Shown here one piece after another: positions 16,425 to 23,350 of a stretch of DNA of 38,360 nucleotides. Below the pieces are notes generated by a model. It saw only the letters and a program-made list of their open reading frames with translations. It did no database searches and was not told the origin of the DNA. The DNA comes from Polyangiaceae bacterium (lineage in GTDB: Bacteria > Myxococcota > Polyangia > Polyangiales > Polyangiaceae): assembly GCA_025936205.1 (NCBI GenBank), contig JAICTU010000015.1, positions 1 through 38,360 on the forward strand, written 5' to 3'. A program made the translations under genes and the position numbers. Within the stretch, counting starts at the first letter, position 1; each line of letters starts with the position of its first letter.

Positions 16425-17492
16425 ATGAGCAACGCAGAGTCGATTCCGGATTCGAGTTTCTGGGTAAAGGATATCGAGGGCGTGCTGGACCACCTCGCGA
16501 GGCAGGTTCCGCTGCCCGAGGGCGGGTTGCTGCGCGGCGAGGTGCTCCGCATCTTTGCCGGTGGTACCCGGTTGCACCTGCGGGAGATCGGCCGCTGCAC
16601 GGTCGAAGTCCGGCTCGAGGAGCCGGTGCGAGCGGAGCGCGGGGATCTGGTCGAGGTGACGGGGGCTCCGGAGATCGCCTCCGAGGCCACCCCGGTCGGG
16701 CTGCGCGTGGTCTGGAAGGGCGCCACCGGCGAGAACCTGGGCCTCTCCGATCGTCATCGCGCCCGGCGCGCCTTCGTCGAGGAGCAAGCCGCGAAGCTCT
16801 CCTTCGAGTCTCCGCGCATCACCGGGCGGCTGCGCAACGGCGGCCGCGTGCGGGTCGTGACGAGCCGTCACTCCAAGGCGCGCAAGGACCTGGAAGAGGC
16901 CGCGCGCCAGTACCGCTGGCTGAAGCCGGAGGCGTCGTTCTGCGAGGATCTGGAGCCACGGTCGATCGCGGCCGCCCTCGAGTCCCTGATCGACGTCGTA
17001 CAACCGAATGACGTGGTGTTGCTCACGCGCGACGCGGGGGAAGTGGCGGAGCTGGATGCGTTCGAAGACGAACGCGTCGTGGCGGCGCTCGCGCGCCTGA
17101 CCAACCGCTGCCCGACGATCCTGGCCGTGGGCCACGTCGGTGACGATTTCATGACCGGCAAGGTCGTGACCTATCCGAGCGAAAACGCGGCGGCTGCTTT
17201 GCGCTTGATCCTGCGCGAGAGCAAGGCGCGGGCGAACGATACGGCGAGCGAGCTGAACGCCCCGAGCGCCGACGAGGAAGACGCGGGAGAGAGCGCGGAG
17301 GCCCGGGTCTCGACGGTTCCCTCCGAGCGTCCCGCTCGCGCGGCGCGCTCCAGCCCGCTCGCCACGGTGACGCGCGTATTGCTGCTCGGCGCCGCCGCGT
17401 ACCTGGGCTGGTGGGCTCGCGGGTGGTCGCACGAGGGCGTGCAGGCGCAGCGTGCGGTGCCGGCGTCGCAGCCGCTGGCTACGGCTCGCTGA
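16425..17492 (+). CDS. membrane-anchored, divergent exonuclease VII large-subunit-like protein
   Basis: A 355-residue protein that I read as a remote relative of XseA. Residues about 32-98 look like the OB-fold DNA-binding domain (LRGEVLRIFAGGTRLHLREI). Residues 135-265 follow the XseA catalytic core: VRVVTSRHSKARKDLEEA resembles the usual ITSPTGAAxxD segment, TRDAGEVAELDAFEDERV resembles ARGGGSxEDLWAFNDE, and TILAVGHVGDDF resembles SAVGHETDF. D155, R202, H237 and D240 fall where the family has its essential Asp, Arg, His and Asp, but the GGGS loop is lost. The long C-terminal helices that bind XseB are missing. In their place are an acidic linker and a transmembrane helix (VTRVLLLGAAAYLGWWARGW, about 315-334). 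No xseB is nearby. An in-frame ATG at 16392 is an alternative start. Assignment is by eye. Confidence 0.6.
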   Translation: MSNAESIPDSSFWVKDIEGVLDHLARQVPLPEGGLLRGEVLRIFAGGTRLHLREIGRCTVEVRLEEPVRAERGDLVEVTGAPEIASEATPVGLRVVWKGATGENLGLSDRHRARRAFVEEQAAKLSFESPRITGRLRNGGRVRVVTSRHSKARKDLEEAARQYRWLKPEASFCEDLEPRSIAAALESLIDVVQPNDVVLLTRDAGEVAELDAFEDERVVAALARLTNRCPTILAVGHVGDDFMTGKVVTYPSENAAAALRLILRESKARANDTASELNAPSADEEDAGESAEARVSTVPSERPARAARSSPLATVTRVLLLGAAAYLGWWARGWSHEGVQAQRAVPASQPLATAR

Positions 17493-17525
17493 GCGGGCAG
17501 TCCTGGGGTCGCGCGGGTCGCGCGG

Positions 17526-18812
17526 CTACGAGCCCTCTAGCTGATCTTTTTGCGGCGCCTTCGGCGCCGGCCTACAAGCGTCCAGACGACGTTCGAGCAG
17601 GGCTCGTTCGGCGTGGGTCGGGGCCAGCTCGAGGGCGCGGCTCAGGTGGTGGGTCGCTCGAGGCAGGTCGCCGTTGCGCCGGTGGAGCTCGCCCAGCGTG
17701 GCGTCCCACAGGTAGTAGCTGCCGAGCCAGCTCGGGCGCTCGAGTGCCGTGAGCAGCGCCAGGCCGGCGCCCGCGCCTTGCCACTCGGCGAGGGCGATGG
17801 CGCGGTTCAGCGTGTTGAGCGGGGAGGGGGTGATGCGGTCGAGCAGCTCGTAGGAGCGCGTGATCTCGTCCCAGCGCGTCTGTGCGTAGCTGGGGGCGAG
17901 GCAATGCTCGGCCGCGATCGAGGCCTCCGCGTGATAGCGAGAGAAGCGCTCGCCGCGGGCGGCGCGCTGCAGGTAGGAGACGCCGAGCTGGATCAGCTCC
18001 TGGTCCCAGCGCGAACGATCTTGTTCCTCCAGTGTGAGCAGGCCGCCCGCGACGTCGAGGCGAGCGTCGAAGCGCGCCGCGTGCAGGTACATCAGGGCGA
18101 GCAGCGCGTCCGCCTCGGGTGCGCTGCCGACAGGGTGGGTGATCAGGAGCAAGGCCAGGCGGATCGCCTCTTCACACAGCTCCCGGCGGATCGGCTGATC
18201 GGGTTGCCCGGAGGAGTAGCCTTCGTTGAAGAGCAGGTATAGGGCATGCAGCACGCTGGGCAGGCGATCGGCGAGCTGCTCGATGCGCGGGGTGTCGAGC
18301 TCGGGAGGTTGCTCTCGTAGCTTCGCGCGGGCCCGCTGCAATCGCTTGTGCACGGCCTCTTCGCTCTGGAACAGGCGCAGCGCGATCTCCGAAGTGCTGA
18401 AGCCGCACAACGTCTTGAGCGCGAGCACGAGCTGCGACTCTGCCGGCAACGCCGGGTCGGCGCACACGAACAACAGCCGCAGCACATCGTCCCTCACTTC
18501 CGACTCCAGGTACACCTGGCCCTCGAGGCTCGCCTCAGCCGCCGGCTCGAGCCTCACCGGGTAGGGCTCGTTGCGCCGATCGCGGCGCAGCGCATCGAGC
18601 AGGTGGTTGTTCGCGACGCGGTACAGCCAGGCGCCGCGATCGTCCGGTTGCGTGCTCGGCCACAGCTGCACGGCGCGCAGCAGCGCGGCCTGCGCCGCGT
18701 CTTCACATAGCTCGATGCGCTGGGCGCCGTAGCGCCGCGACAGCACCGACACCAGACGCCCGAACTCGTGTCGGAAGTAGTGCTCCGGCAGCTGCAGCGG
18801 CGCGTCGTTCAT
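17526..18812 (-). CDS. ECF42-type RNA polymerase sigma factor with TPR-like C-terminal extension
   Basis: A 428-residue sigma factor, more than twice the length of a plain ECF sigma. Region 2 is at about residues 12-85 (EFGRLVSVLSRRYG, CEDAAQAALLRAVQLWP, DRGAWLYRVANNHLLDALRRDRR). Region 4 is at about 110-165 (LVLALKTLCGFSTSEIALRLFQSEEAVHKRLQRARAKLRE in outline), with its helix-turn-helix. The remaining 250 residues (LPSVLHALYLLFNEGYSS onward, ending in THHLSRALELAPTHAERALLERRL) are the helical/TPR extension of the COG4941/ECF42 group. That extension is thought to be needed for activity in place of a classical anti-sigma factor. The ATG at 18812 overlaps the stop of the DGPF gene by one base (TGATG), the standard ECF42 arrangement. 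Target genes are unknown. Confidence 0.9.
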   Translation of the reverse strand: MNDAPLQLPEHYFRHEFGRLVSVLSRRYGAQRIELCEDAAQAALLRAVQLWPSTQPDDRGAWLYRVANNHLLDALRRDRRNEPYPVRLEPAAEASLEGQVYLESEVRDDVLRLLFVCADPALPAESQLVLALKTLCGFSTSEIALRLFQSEEAVHKRLQRARAKLREQPPELDTPRIEQLADRLPSVLHALYLLFNEGYSSGQPDQPIRRELCEEAIRLALLLITHPVGSAPEADALLALMYLHAARFDARLDVAGGLLTLEEQDRSRWDQELIQLGVSYLQRAARGERFSRYHAEASIAAEHCLAPSYAQTRWDEITRSYELLDRITPSPLNTLNRAIALAEWQGAGAGLALLTALERPSWLGSYYLWDATLGELHRRNGDLPRATHHLSRALELAPTHAERALLERRLDACRPAPKAPQKDQLEGS

Positions 18813-19210
18813 CAAGCGCCCGACTTGCGCTGGAAGTACTCGCGCCCGACGAGCTCGCGCACCTCCACGCTACCGCCGGGCTGGCGCGTGATCGGACACT
18901 CGCGGGCAATCTCGATCGCGTGCGCGAGCGAGTCCGCCTGGATGAAGGTGTAGCCGCCCAGGATCTCCTTGCTCTCGATGTACGGTCCGTCGCTCACCGC
19001 CCCCGCCTTGCACACCGCCGCGCCACCGCCCGGCTTCATGTTCTCTTCGTTCTCCAGGATGGCGCCCTTGAACTTCGCTTTCCAGGCGCTCCACTGCGCC
19101 CACATCTCCTGCATCTGCTGCGGCGAAGGCTGGAACGTGCCGAGCGCCATGCCGGCCTGCGGCGCCTCGGGTAACGTGCGATAAAGAAACAGGAACTTGG
19201 TCGTGGACAT
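18812..19210 (-). CDS. DGPF/YCII-related domain protein, ECF42 partner
   Basis: A 132-residue protein starting at ATG 19210 with GGAGAAG about 6 bases upstream. It has the YCII-related fold: an N-terminal FLFLYRTLPEA strand, a helix (QQMQEMWAQWSAWKAKFKG) and the signature DGPYIESKEILGGYTFI at residues 74-90. The helix SLAHAIEIARECP follows. DGPF proteins are encoded next to ECF42 sigma factors in many phyla, and the 1-base overlap with the sigma gene here fits that link. Their biochemical role is not settled; a dimeric ligand- or peroxide-sensing role has been suggested for relatives. Cytoplasmic. Confidence 0.9.
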   Translation of the reverse strand: MSTTKFLFLYRTLPEAPQAGMALGTFQPSPQQMQEMWAQWSAWKAKFKGAILENEENMKPGGGAAVCKAGAVSDGPYIESKEILGGYTFIQADSLAHAIEIARECPITRQPGGSVEVRELVGREYFQRKSGA

Positions 19211-19262
19211 GGTTGCTTCTCCAAGGGTGTTCCGCGCCGGGTTGGCGGGGTCTCGACTGGAC

Positions 19263-19289
19263 GACGTCGCAGGGCGTCGAAGTTGGACA
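19263..19289 (-). promoter_or_regulatory. possible ECF-type promoter for the DGPF-sigma operon
   Basis: Read leftward, TGTCCA (19289-19284) is followed after 17 bases by CGTC (19266-19263), 52 bases before the DGPF start codon. This resembles the TGTCGA / CGTC pattern reported for ECF42 autoregulation, with one mismatch in the first box. In sequence this GC-rich such a match is weak evidence. Confidence 0.25.
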
Positions 19290-19363
19290 CGGTGGATGCT
19301 CTTTGGTCGCCAGGCCTGATGGAGCCTTCTGGCGGCCCCGTTTGTCAATCGTAGGCTTGCGAT

Positions 19364-20701
19364 ATGTCGAGAGCTCGAACGCGCGGGACGGCGGAGGTGC
19401 TGGACGGAGTGTTTCGGCATGCATTGCTGCTGGCGCTCGGGGCGCCCGTGCTCACGGGTTGCGGGAAGGCCGACGGCATCGAGCATGAGCCGGGGTTTGT
19501 GGCTGCGCCCTGCGACGACACGGGGCAGCCGAAATACCTGGAGGGGCTCGATCCTTCTCCGACCGCCGACGGGATGCTGCTGACCCGTCAGGTCAGCGAC
19601 CAGCCGCTCCAGGTGCTCGAGCAGGTGGGTACCCCGTGCTCCAACGCATCCGACGAGCACGCTTGCCAGGTGGACTTCTATCAGTCGCGGCCGGTGGGCT
19701 TCACTCTCGGAACGTACGGGCAGCTCGAGCGCTTTGTACAGCTCCGAGTCTCACGCGGCGATGAGGTGCAGGTCATCACCGCGTACGACCAGCTGCGCGA
19801 GTTCCTGGCGCCGGTGAACACTCCGGCAGAGGCCGTGCTCGCAGCGTCAGATGGCTACGATGTGCGCTGTGGGCGCGCCGGGAGTCGCCCCGTGGCCGAC
19901 GGCTTCGAGGTGCAGCTGTTTGCGTACCCCGGCTGCGACGGGCGCACTCGCTACCTGCTGCACGTGGACGCGGACGGCAACGTCTCGAAGGTATCTTCAG
20001 AGGTCGAGCACGAGGCGGACCCCGGCTGCGTCGTCGGGCGGCGGCCGGCGGGGCTCGAGCTGTGCTCGTTGCCCGAGCGTGATGAGCTGGCGGCGCACTT
20101 CGCCCGCTCCGCCGAGCTGGAGGCGGCTTCGGTGCAGGCATTTGCTACTCTGATCTCGGAGCTCCGAGCGCACGGCGCTCCTGCGTCGCTCCTGGCTCGC
20201 GCCGCCCGCGCCGGTCGCGATGAAGTGCGGCACGCTCGCGACGTTGCGCGCCTGGCGCGCAGCTTCGGCGGCCGAGTGCGCCCGCCGCGCGTAACGTGCA
20301 TCGCTCCGCGATCGCTGGAAGAGGTCGCTCTGGAGAACGCGGTCGAGGGCTGCGTGCGAGAGACGTACGGCGCGCTGATCGCCGCGCACCAGGCGCGCTG
20401 CGCGGCCGACCGTCGCGTGCGCGCCCTCTATGCCCGCATCGCCCGCGACGAGACGCGCCACGCCGCGCTGTCGCTCGACGTGGCAGCCTGGGCGGCGCCA
20501 AAATTGTCGGCCGCAGCGCGGCAGCGCGTGGACATGGCCAGCCGGCGCACGCTGGCGGCCTTGCACGACAGTCTGCAGACGCCGTTTGCCGCGGCGCTGA
20601 TCAGCGCCGCGGGCTTACCGCGGCCCGAGGTGGCCACCGCGTTGTTGCAGCAGCTGCACAGCGCTCTATCGGCGCGCGGCGTGCCCGGCTGGGCGAGCTG
20701 A
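19364..20701 (+). CDS. lipoprotein with ferritin-like diiron domain
   Basis: A 445-residue exported protein. The N-terminus HALLLALGAPVLTGCGK carries a lipobox (LTGC). Residues about 40-235 form a Cys-containing, beta-rich domain of unknown family. From 245 to about 440 it is helical and has ferritin-like iron ligands in paired order. E251/E253 are in AELEAASV and E287..H290 in DEVRH. E324/E328/E333 are in the ENAVEGCVRETYG helix, and E363..H366 in DETRH. Two ExxH motifs on separate helices plus carboxylates on their partners is the ferritin/rubrerythrin diiron pattern. Such domains normally act in the cytosol on iron or peroxide; here the protein is predicted to sit outside the inner membrane. 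Its promoter region is shared with the divergent DGPF operon. Confidence 0.8.
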   Translation: MSRARTRGTAEVLDGVFRHALLLALGAPVLTGCGKADGIEHEPGFVAAPCDDTGQPKYLEGLDPSPTADGMLLTRQVSDQPLQVLEQVGTPCSNASDEHACQVDFYQSRPVGFTLGTYGQLERFVQLRVSRGDEVQVITAYDQLREFLAPVNTPAEAVLAASDGYDVRCGRAGSRPVADGFEVQLFAYPGCDGRTRYLLHVDADGNVSKVSSEVEHEADPGCVVGRRPAGLELCSLPERDELAAHFARSAELEAASVQAFATLISELRAHGAPASLLARAARAGRDEVRHARDVARLARSFGGRVRPPRVTCIAPRSLEEVALENAVEGCVRETYGALIAAHQARCAADRRVRALYARIARDETRHAALSLDVAAWAAPKLSAAARQRVDMASRRTLAALHDSLQTPFAAALISAAGLPRPEVATALLQQLHSALSARGVPGWAS

Positions 20702-20720
20702 GGCCGTCTCGCTGATTGAG

Positions 20721-21107
20721 TCAGCTCGCGAGCTTGCTGACAATCCATTGATTCAAGCTGACGCCCTCGCGCTCGGCGTCCTGCGCCAATCGAGCATGCA
20801 TCGAGACAGGTAAGCGCAAGCGCAGATTGCCCGAGTAGCGCCGCTCCGGCGCGGGAATCGCTTCCCCGTTCCTGCGGGCCGCGTCGATCAGCAGCGTCAG
20901 GACCTCCCGGCCGTTGCGGGTTGCTTCTTCCAGTGTTGCACCATGGGTACGAGCACTCTGCCACGCAGGCAACGTGACCACGTAGCAGCCATCTTCCTCG
21001 GACCAGAGCAGGACCATCTGATAGTCGTCAGGGCTTGGGTGCTCCAATCTTGATCGCTGCGATGGCTTCTTCGACCTGGGCTTCTTGGTACCTTTTCGCA
21101 TCGTCAC
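20721..21107 (-). CDS. hicB: HicB-type antitoxin
   Basis: A 128-residue form from ATG 21107. The HicB core starts DDYQMVLLWSEEDGCYVVTLPAW, followed by the GATLEEATRNGREVLTLLIDAARRNGE helix and PAPERRYSG. The C-terminal segment NLRLRLPVSMHARLAQDAEREGVSLNQWIVSKLA is a ribbon-helix-helix DNA-binding domain. The first 30 residues overlap hicA out of frame and are Lys/Arg-rich, so the true start may be TTG 21044 (giving EHPSPDDYQ...), or ATG 21017, which has no obvious ribosome site. HicB neutralises HicA and represses the operon. Gene order hicA then hicB is the usual one. Confidence 0.85.
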   Translation of the reverse strand: MTMRKGTKKPRSKKPSQRSRLEHPSPDDYQMVLLWSEEDGCYVVTLPAWQSARTHGATLEEATRNGREVLTLLIDAARRNGEAIPAPERRYSGNLRLRLPVSMHARLAQDAEREGVSLNQWIVSKLAS

Positions 21108-21237
21108 CTTCCTTGCCGCTCAGAACCACGAAGCGCCCAGTTGGGTGGATCCACTTTCGATGAGAACCTTTGGCCGCTTGCCGCACAAAGCCTGCTTTCC
21201 TGAGCAGCGCCTCCAAGCTTTTGATCTCGGGCGGCAT
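21028..21237 (-). CDS. hicA: HicA-type mRNA interferase toxin
   Basis: A 69-residue protein with the whole HicA double-stranded-RNA-binding-like fold. It shows the helix SLEALLRKAGFVRQ, the catalytic-His segment KGSHRKWIHP (H26), then GRFVVLSGKEGDD and the C-terminal helix YQEAQVEEAIAAI. HicA cleaves mRNA and tmRNA when not bound by HicB. Its 3' end overlaps the longest hicB reading frame by 80 bases. The length and the intact His suggest a functional toxin. Start ATG 21237 lies immediately downstream of an ACCAC-GG-GTGGT inverted repeat. Confidence 0.9.
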   Translation of the reverse strand: MPPEIKSLEALLRKAGFVRQAAKGSHRKWIHPTGRFVVLSGKEGDDAKRYQEAQVEEAIAAIKIGAPKP

Positions 21238-21248
21238 GGGGACATGGT

Positions 21249-21260
21249 ACCACGGGTGGT
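21249..21260. promoter_or_regulatory. short inverted repeat upstream of hicA, possible HicB operator
   Basis: ACCAC-GG-GTGGT is a 12-base perfect dyad located 12-23 bases upstream of the hicA start codon. A leftward TTGACA (21265-21260) abuts it, though no matching -10 box sits at the right distance. HicB proteins with ribbon-helix-helix domains autorepress through short palindromes near the promoter, so the position is suggestive only. Confidence 0.3.
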
Positions 21261-21416
21261 GTCAAGGCGCCACGGCTGGTAATCGCGACGTGGGGTCGCT
21301 TGCTCAGCCCGCCGCTGCTGAAAGGCTCGGCGCCGCGCGTCCAGGCCGTCATCAGAATGAGCCCGCTGGGCGACGAGCATCAAGCGAAGCCGGCGCGCTT
21401 CAGCATCTTTCAGCCA

Positions 21417-21662
21417 TTAACCAGCGACCACCGGTTCCGGAGTGTCATTCACCTGCGAAGCGAGGTCGCGCACGTCCTCGATCAAAAAGGGTTTCGCCTC
21501 CCGGTACAACAGCCCGAGGTCGATGTCCGACCCCGGTTGGGCCTGCTCGCGCGCGTACGACCCGCCCAGCACCACGGCCTGGATGCCCGGGAGCCGAGCC
21601 AGCCGCTCGCTGAGCGATTCCATCAAGATGCGCTGGGCGCTGGAGAGTGGCTGCGAGGTCAT
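21417..21662 (-). pseudogene. truncated nucleotidyltransferase (MNT/polymerase-beta-like)
   Basis: An 81-residue fragment starting at ATG 21662, two bases after the stop of the upstream lipoprotein gene. It has the complete nucleotidyltransferase signature: GGSYARE (33-39) followed by GSDIDLGLLY with D46 and D48 as metal ligands. The frame stops (TAA) just after TPEPVVAG. In my recollection this family continues there with a FxxWGPWVNGGAW-type segment and about 150 more residues. The next codons read W-L-K, so the stop may be a nonsense mutation. Alternatively it is a short MNT-like antitoxin lacking its HEPN partner. No HEPN gene is adjacent; hicAB is 180 bases downstream. Confidence 0.65.
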
Positions 21663-21664
21663 GC

Positions 21665-22024
21665 TCAGTTGTTCGGGGCGCCGCAGACGAGCCACTGGAG
21701 CAACAGCGCGCGATTCTCCGGCGTGAGCTCGCGGTGGCCGACAGGCATCTCGCAGTTGTAGATCTGGGTGAACACCGTCCGGCGCTCGGCATAGATCTGC
21801 TCGTAGTCGCTCAATAGCGTGCTCGAACGGCCGTTGCCGGGGAGATGGCAGACCGCGCAGTATTGTTGCATGACGCCGCTCACCTGCTGCGAATAGCTCG
21901 GCGTTGCGCTGGCGCAGTCGGAGTCATCGGGCAGGTCCGCTGGGCACTCCTCCTTGCTCGCACAGCCTGTCCCTTCGCCCAGGAGAATCGCCACGAGAAG
22001 CCATCCGAGCGCGCAGGGCCGCAC
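21665..22024 (-). CDS. mono-heme c-type cytochrome lipoprotein
   Basis: A 119-residue protein from GTG 22024. The signal peptide ends GEGTGC (Cys21), a lipobox. The mature part has one heme-attachment site, CAVCH (about residues 57-61), in the context GVMQQYCAVCHLPGNG. A possible axial Met follows in CEMPVGHREL (near residue 93). Length and layout suit a small class I-like periplasmic cytochrome c tethered to a membrane, similar to the heme-binding modules of myxobacterial secreted oxidoreductases. It is divergent from the Sco1-cytochrome c-YHS gene across a 159-base gap. Electron carrier or redox sensor roles are both possible. Confidence 0.8.
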   Translation of the reverse strand: MRPCALGWLLVAILLGEGTGCASKEECPADLPDDSDCASATPSYSQQVSGVMQQYCAVCHLPGNGRSSTLLSDYEQIYAERRTVFTQIYNCEMPVGHRELTPENRALLLQWLVCGAPNN

Positions 22025-22183
22025 GGAATCGGTGTACGTCGCGGCGGTTCAACCGTCCAGGAATCTGGGGGCCGAAAGCGGCGTTTCTCCGCAGCCCGCA
22101 TCCGCTGCTGCGGCAAATGATCGCGGTTGCGCGGCCTGTCGCTGACGGCTACCTCTGAACGCGCTACTGGCGGTTTGGTAGGC

Positions 22184-23350
22184 ATGAACTCCTCGGAACC
22201 TTCGTCGGCGGGGCCCAGGCCCTCGCGTTTTTGGCGCTTGCTGCCGCTGATCGTGCTGGGCGGCGCGTTCCTGCTCGCAGCAGCGCTCGGGCTCGAGGCG
22301 TATTCGTTGCGTGGCGCCGCCTCTCCCGCCGAGCAGTACGCCTGGCAGCAGCGCGAGGGCGGCGCGCTGCCGGAGTTGTGGAGCGTGCCGGCGTTCTCGT
22401 TCGTCGACCAGCACGGTAAACCGACCACGGAGCGCGATCTCGCAGGTAAGATCTGGATCGCGGACTTCATCTACACGCAGTGCACCAGCGCCTGTCCGTT
22501 GCTGTCCGCCAAGCTCGCGCTGGTGCGCCGGCAGTTGACGGATCCGCGCGTGAAGTTCGTCTCGTTTTCGGTCGATCCCGAGCACGACCAGCCAGAGGTA
22601 CTGCGCAGCTACGAGCAGAACTGGGGTCCCGAGGATGCGCGCTGGGTGCTGCTCAGCACCGATCCGAAGGGCCTCGCGGCGCTCGCGGAGGGCATGCGAG
22701 TCGCGGTCAGCCCCACACAGGACCCAAACGATCCGATCCTGCATACGACGCTGTTCTTCCTGGTGGACTCCGCCTCCAAGGTGCGCGGCGCGTACGATAG
22801 CTCCGATGATACGGCGCTCGACCGACTGGTTCAGGATGCCCAGCGACTCATGGGCGTCGCGGCTGCTCAAACCGAGGTGGCCGCTCAGTCCGGTGCCGAG
22901 CTGTACTCGGCCCTCGGCTGCCGCGGCTGCCACGAGAACCCAAAGGTGGCGCCCGCGCTCGCCGGGCTGCTGGGGCAATCCGTGAAGCTCACCGGCGGCG
23001 ACAGCGTGGTCGCGGACGATGCTTACCTGAGCGAGTCGATCACCGCGCCAGGAGCGAGGGTGCGGGCAGGTTATCTGAACCTGATGCCCGCGTACGGCAC
23101 GCACTTGCAGGCGGCGCAGCTGAGCGCTCTGGTGAACTACCTGCACGAGTGGAAAGCGCCGGCCGTGAAAGACGGTCCGATGAACACGGCGGGAGCTCAG
23201 GAACCGGCTCGCATCGTGGAAGACCCGGTGTGCCACATGGAAGTGCGCGTCACGCCGGACACGCCGCACTTCGAGCACGGCGGGCAAATGCACTATTTCT
23301 GCTCCGAGAGCTGTGAAGAGAAATATCGTGCCAGCGTCGCCCAGCGCTGA
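22184..23350 (+). CDS. Sco1/SenC - cytochrome c - YHS triple-domain membrane protein
   Basis: A 388-residue protein starting at ATG 22184 after TAGG. A transmembrane helix (LLPLIVLGGAFLLAAALGLEA, about 19-39) anchors it with the rest in the periplasm. Domain 1 (about 65-220) is a Sco1 thioredoxin fold with copper ligands C100 and C104 (CTSAC) and H187 (ILHTTLFFLVD). Domain 2 (about 230-330) is a class I cytochrome c with C246-R-G-C249-H250 and a distal Met candidate in LMPAYG. Domain 3 (about 346-385) is a YHS metal-binding domain: EDPVCHMEV (C350) and YFCSESCEEKY (C373, C377). Sco proteins deliver copper to cytochrome oxidase CuA. Sco-cytochrome c fusions are known; the YHS tail is unusual. 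The next gene overlaps its 3' end. Confidence 0.88.
   Translation: MNSSEPSSAGPRPSRFWRLLPLIVLGGAFLLAAALGLEAYSLRGAASPAEQYAWQQREGGALPELWSVPAFSFVDQHGKPTTERDLAGKIWIADFIYTQCTSACPLLSAKLALVRRQLTDPRVKFVSFSVDPEHDQPEVLRSYEQNWGPEDARWVLLSTDPKGLAALAEGMRVAVSPTQDPNDPILHTTLFFLVDSASKVRGAYDSSDDTALDRLVQDAQRLMGVAAAQTEVAAQSGAELYSALGCRGCHENPKVAPALAGLLGQSVKLTGGDSVVADDAYLSESITAPGARVRAGYLNLMPAYGTHLQAAQLSALVNYLHEWKAPAVKDGPMNTAGAQEPARIVEDPVCHMEVRVTPDTPHFEHGGQMHYFCSESCEEKYRASVAQR

Noticed and set aside
17556..17577. GGCGCC-TTCG-GCGCC hairpin near a T run, as a terminator
   Set aside because: The T run (CTTTTTGC) comes before the hairpin for rightward transcription, and for leftward reading the hairpin is followed by A residues; it also lies inside the sigma-factor coding end.
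21260..21265. TTGACA upstream of hicA as a -35 box
   Set aside because: At 17 bases downstream there is TCCCCA, not a -10 box, and the start codon follows at once; the nearer TACCAT is only 10 bases away.
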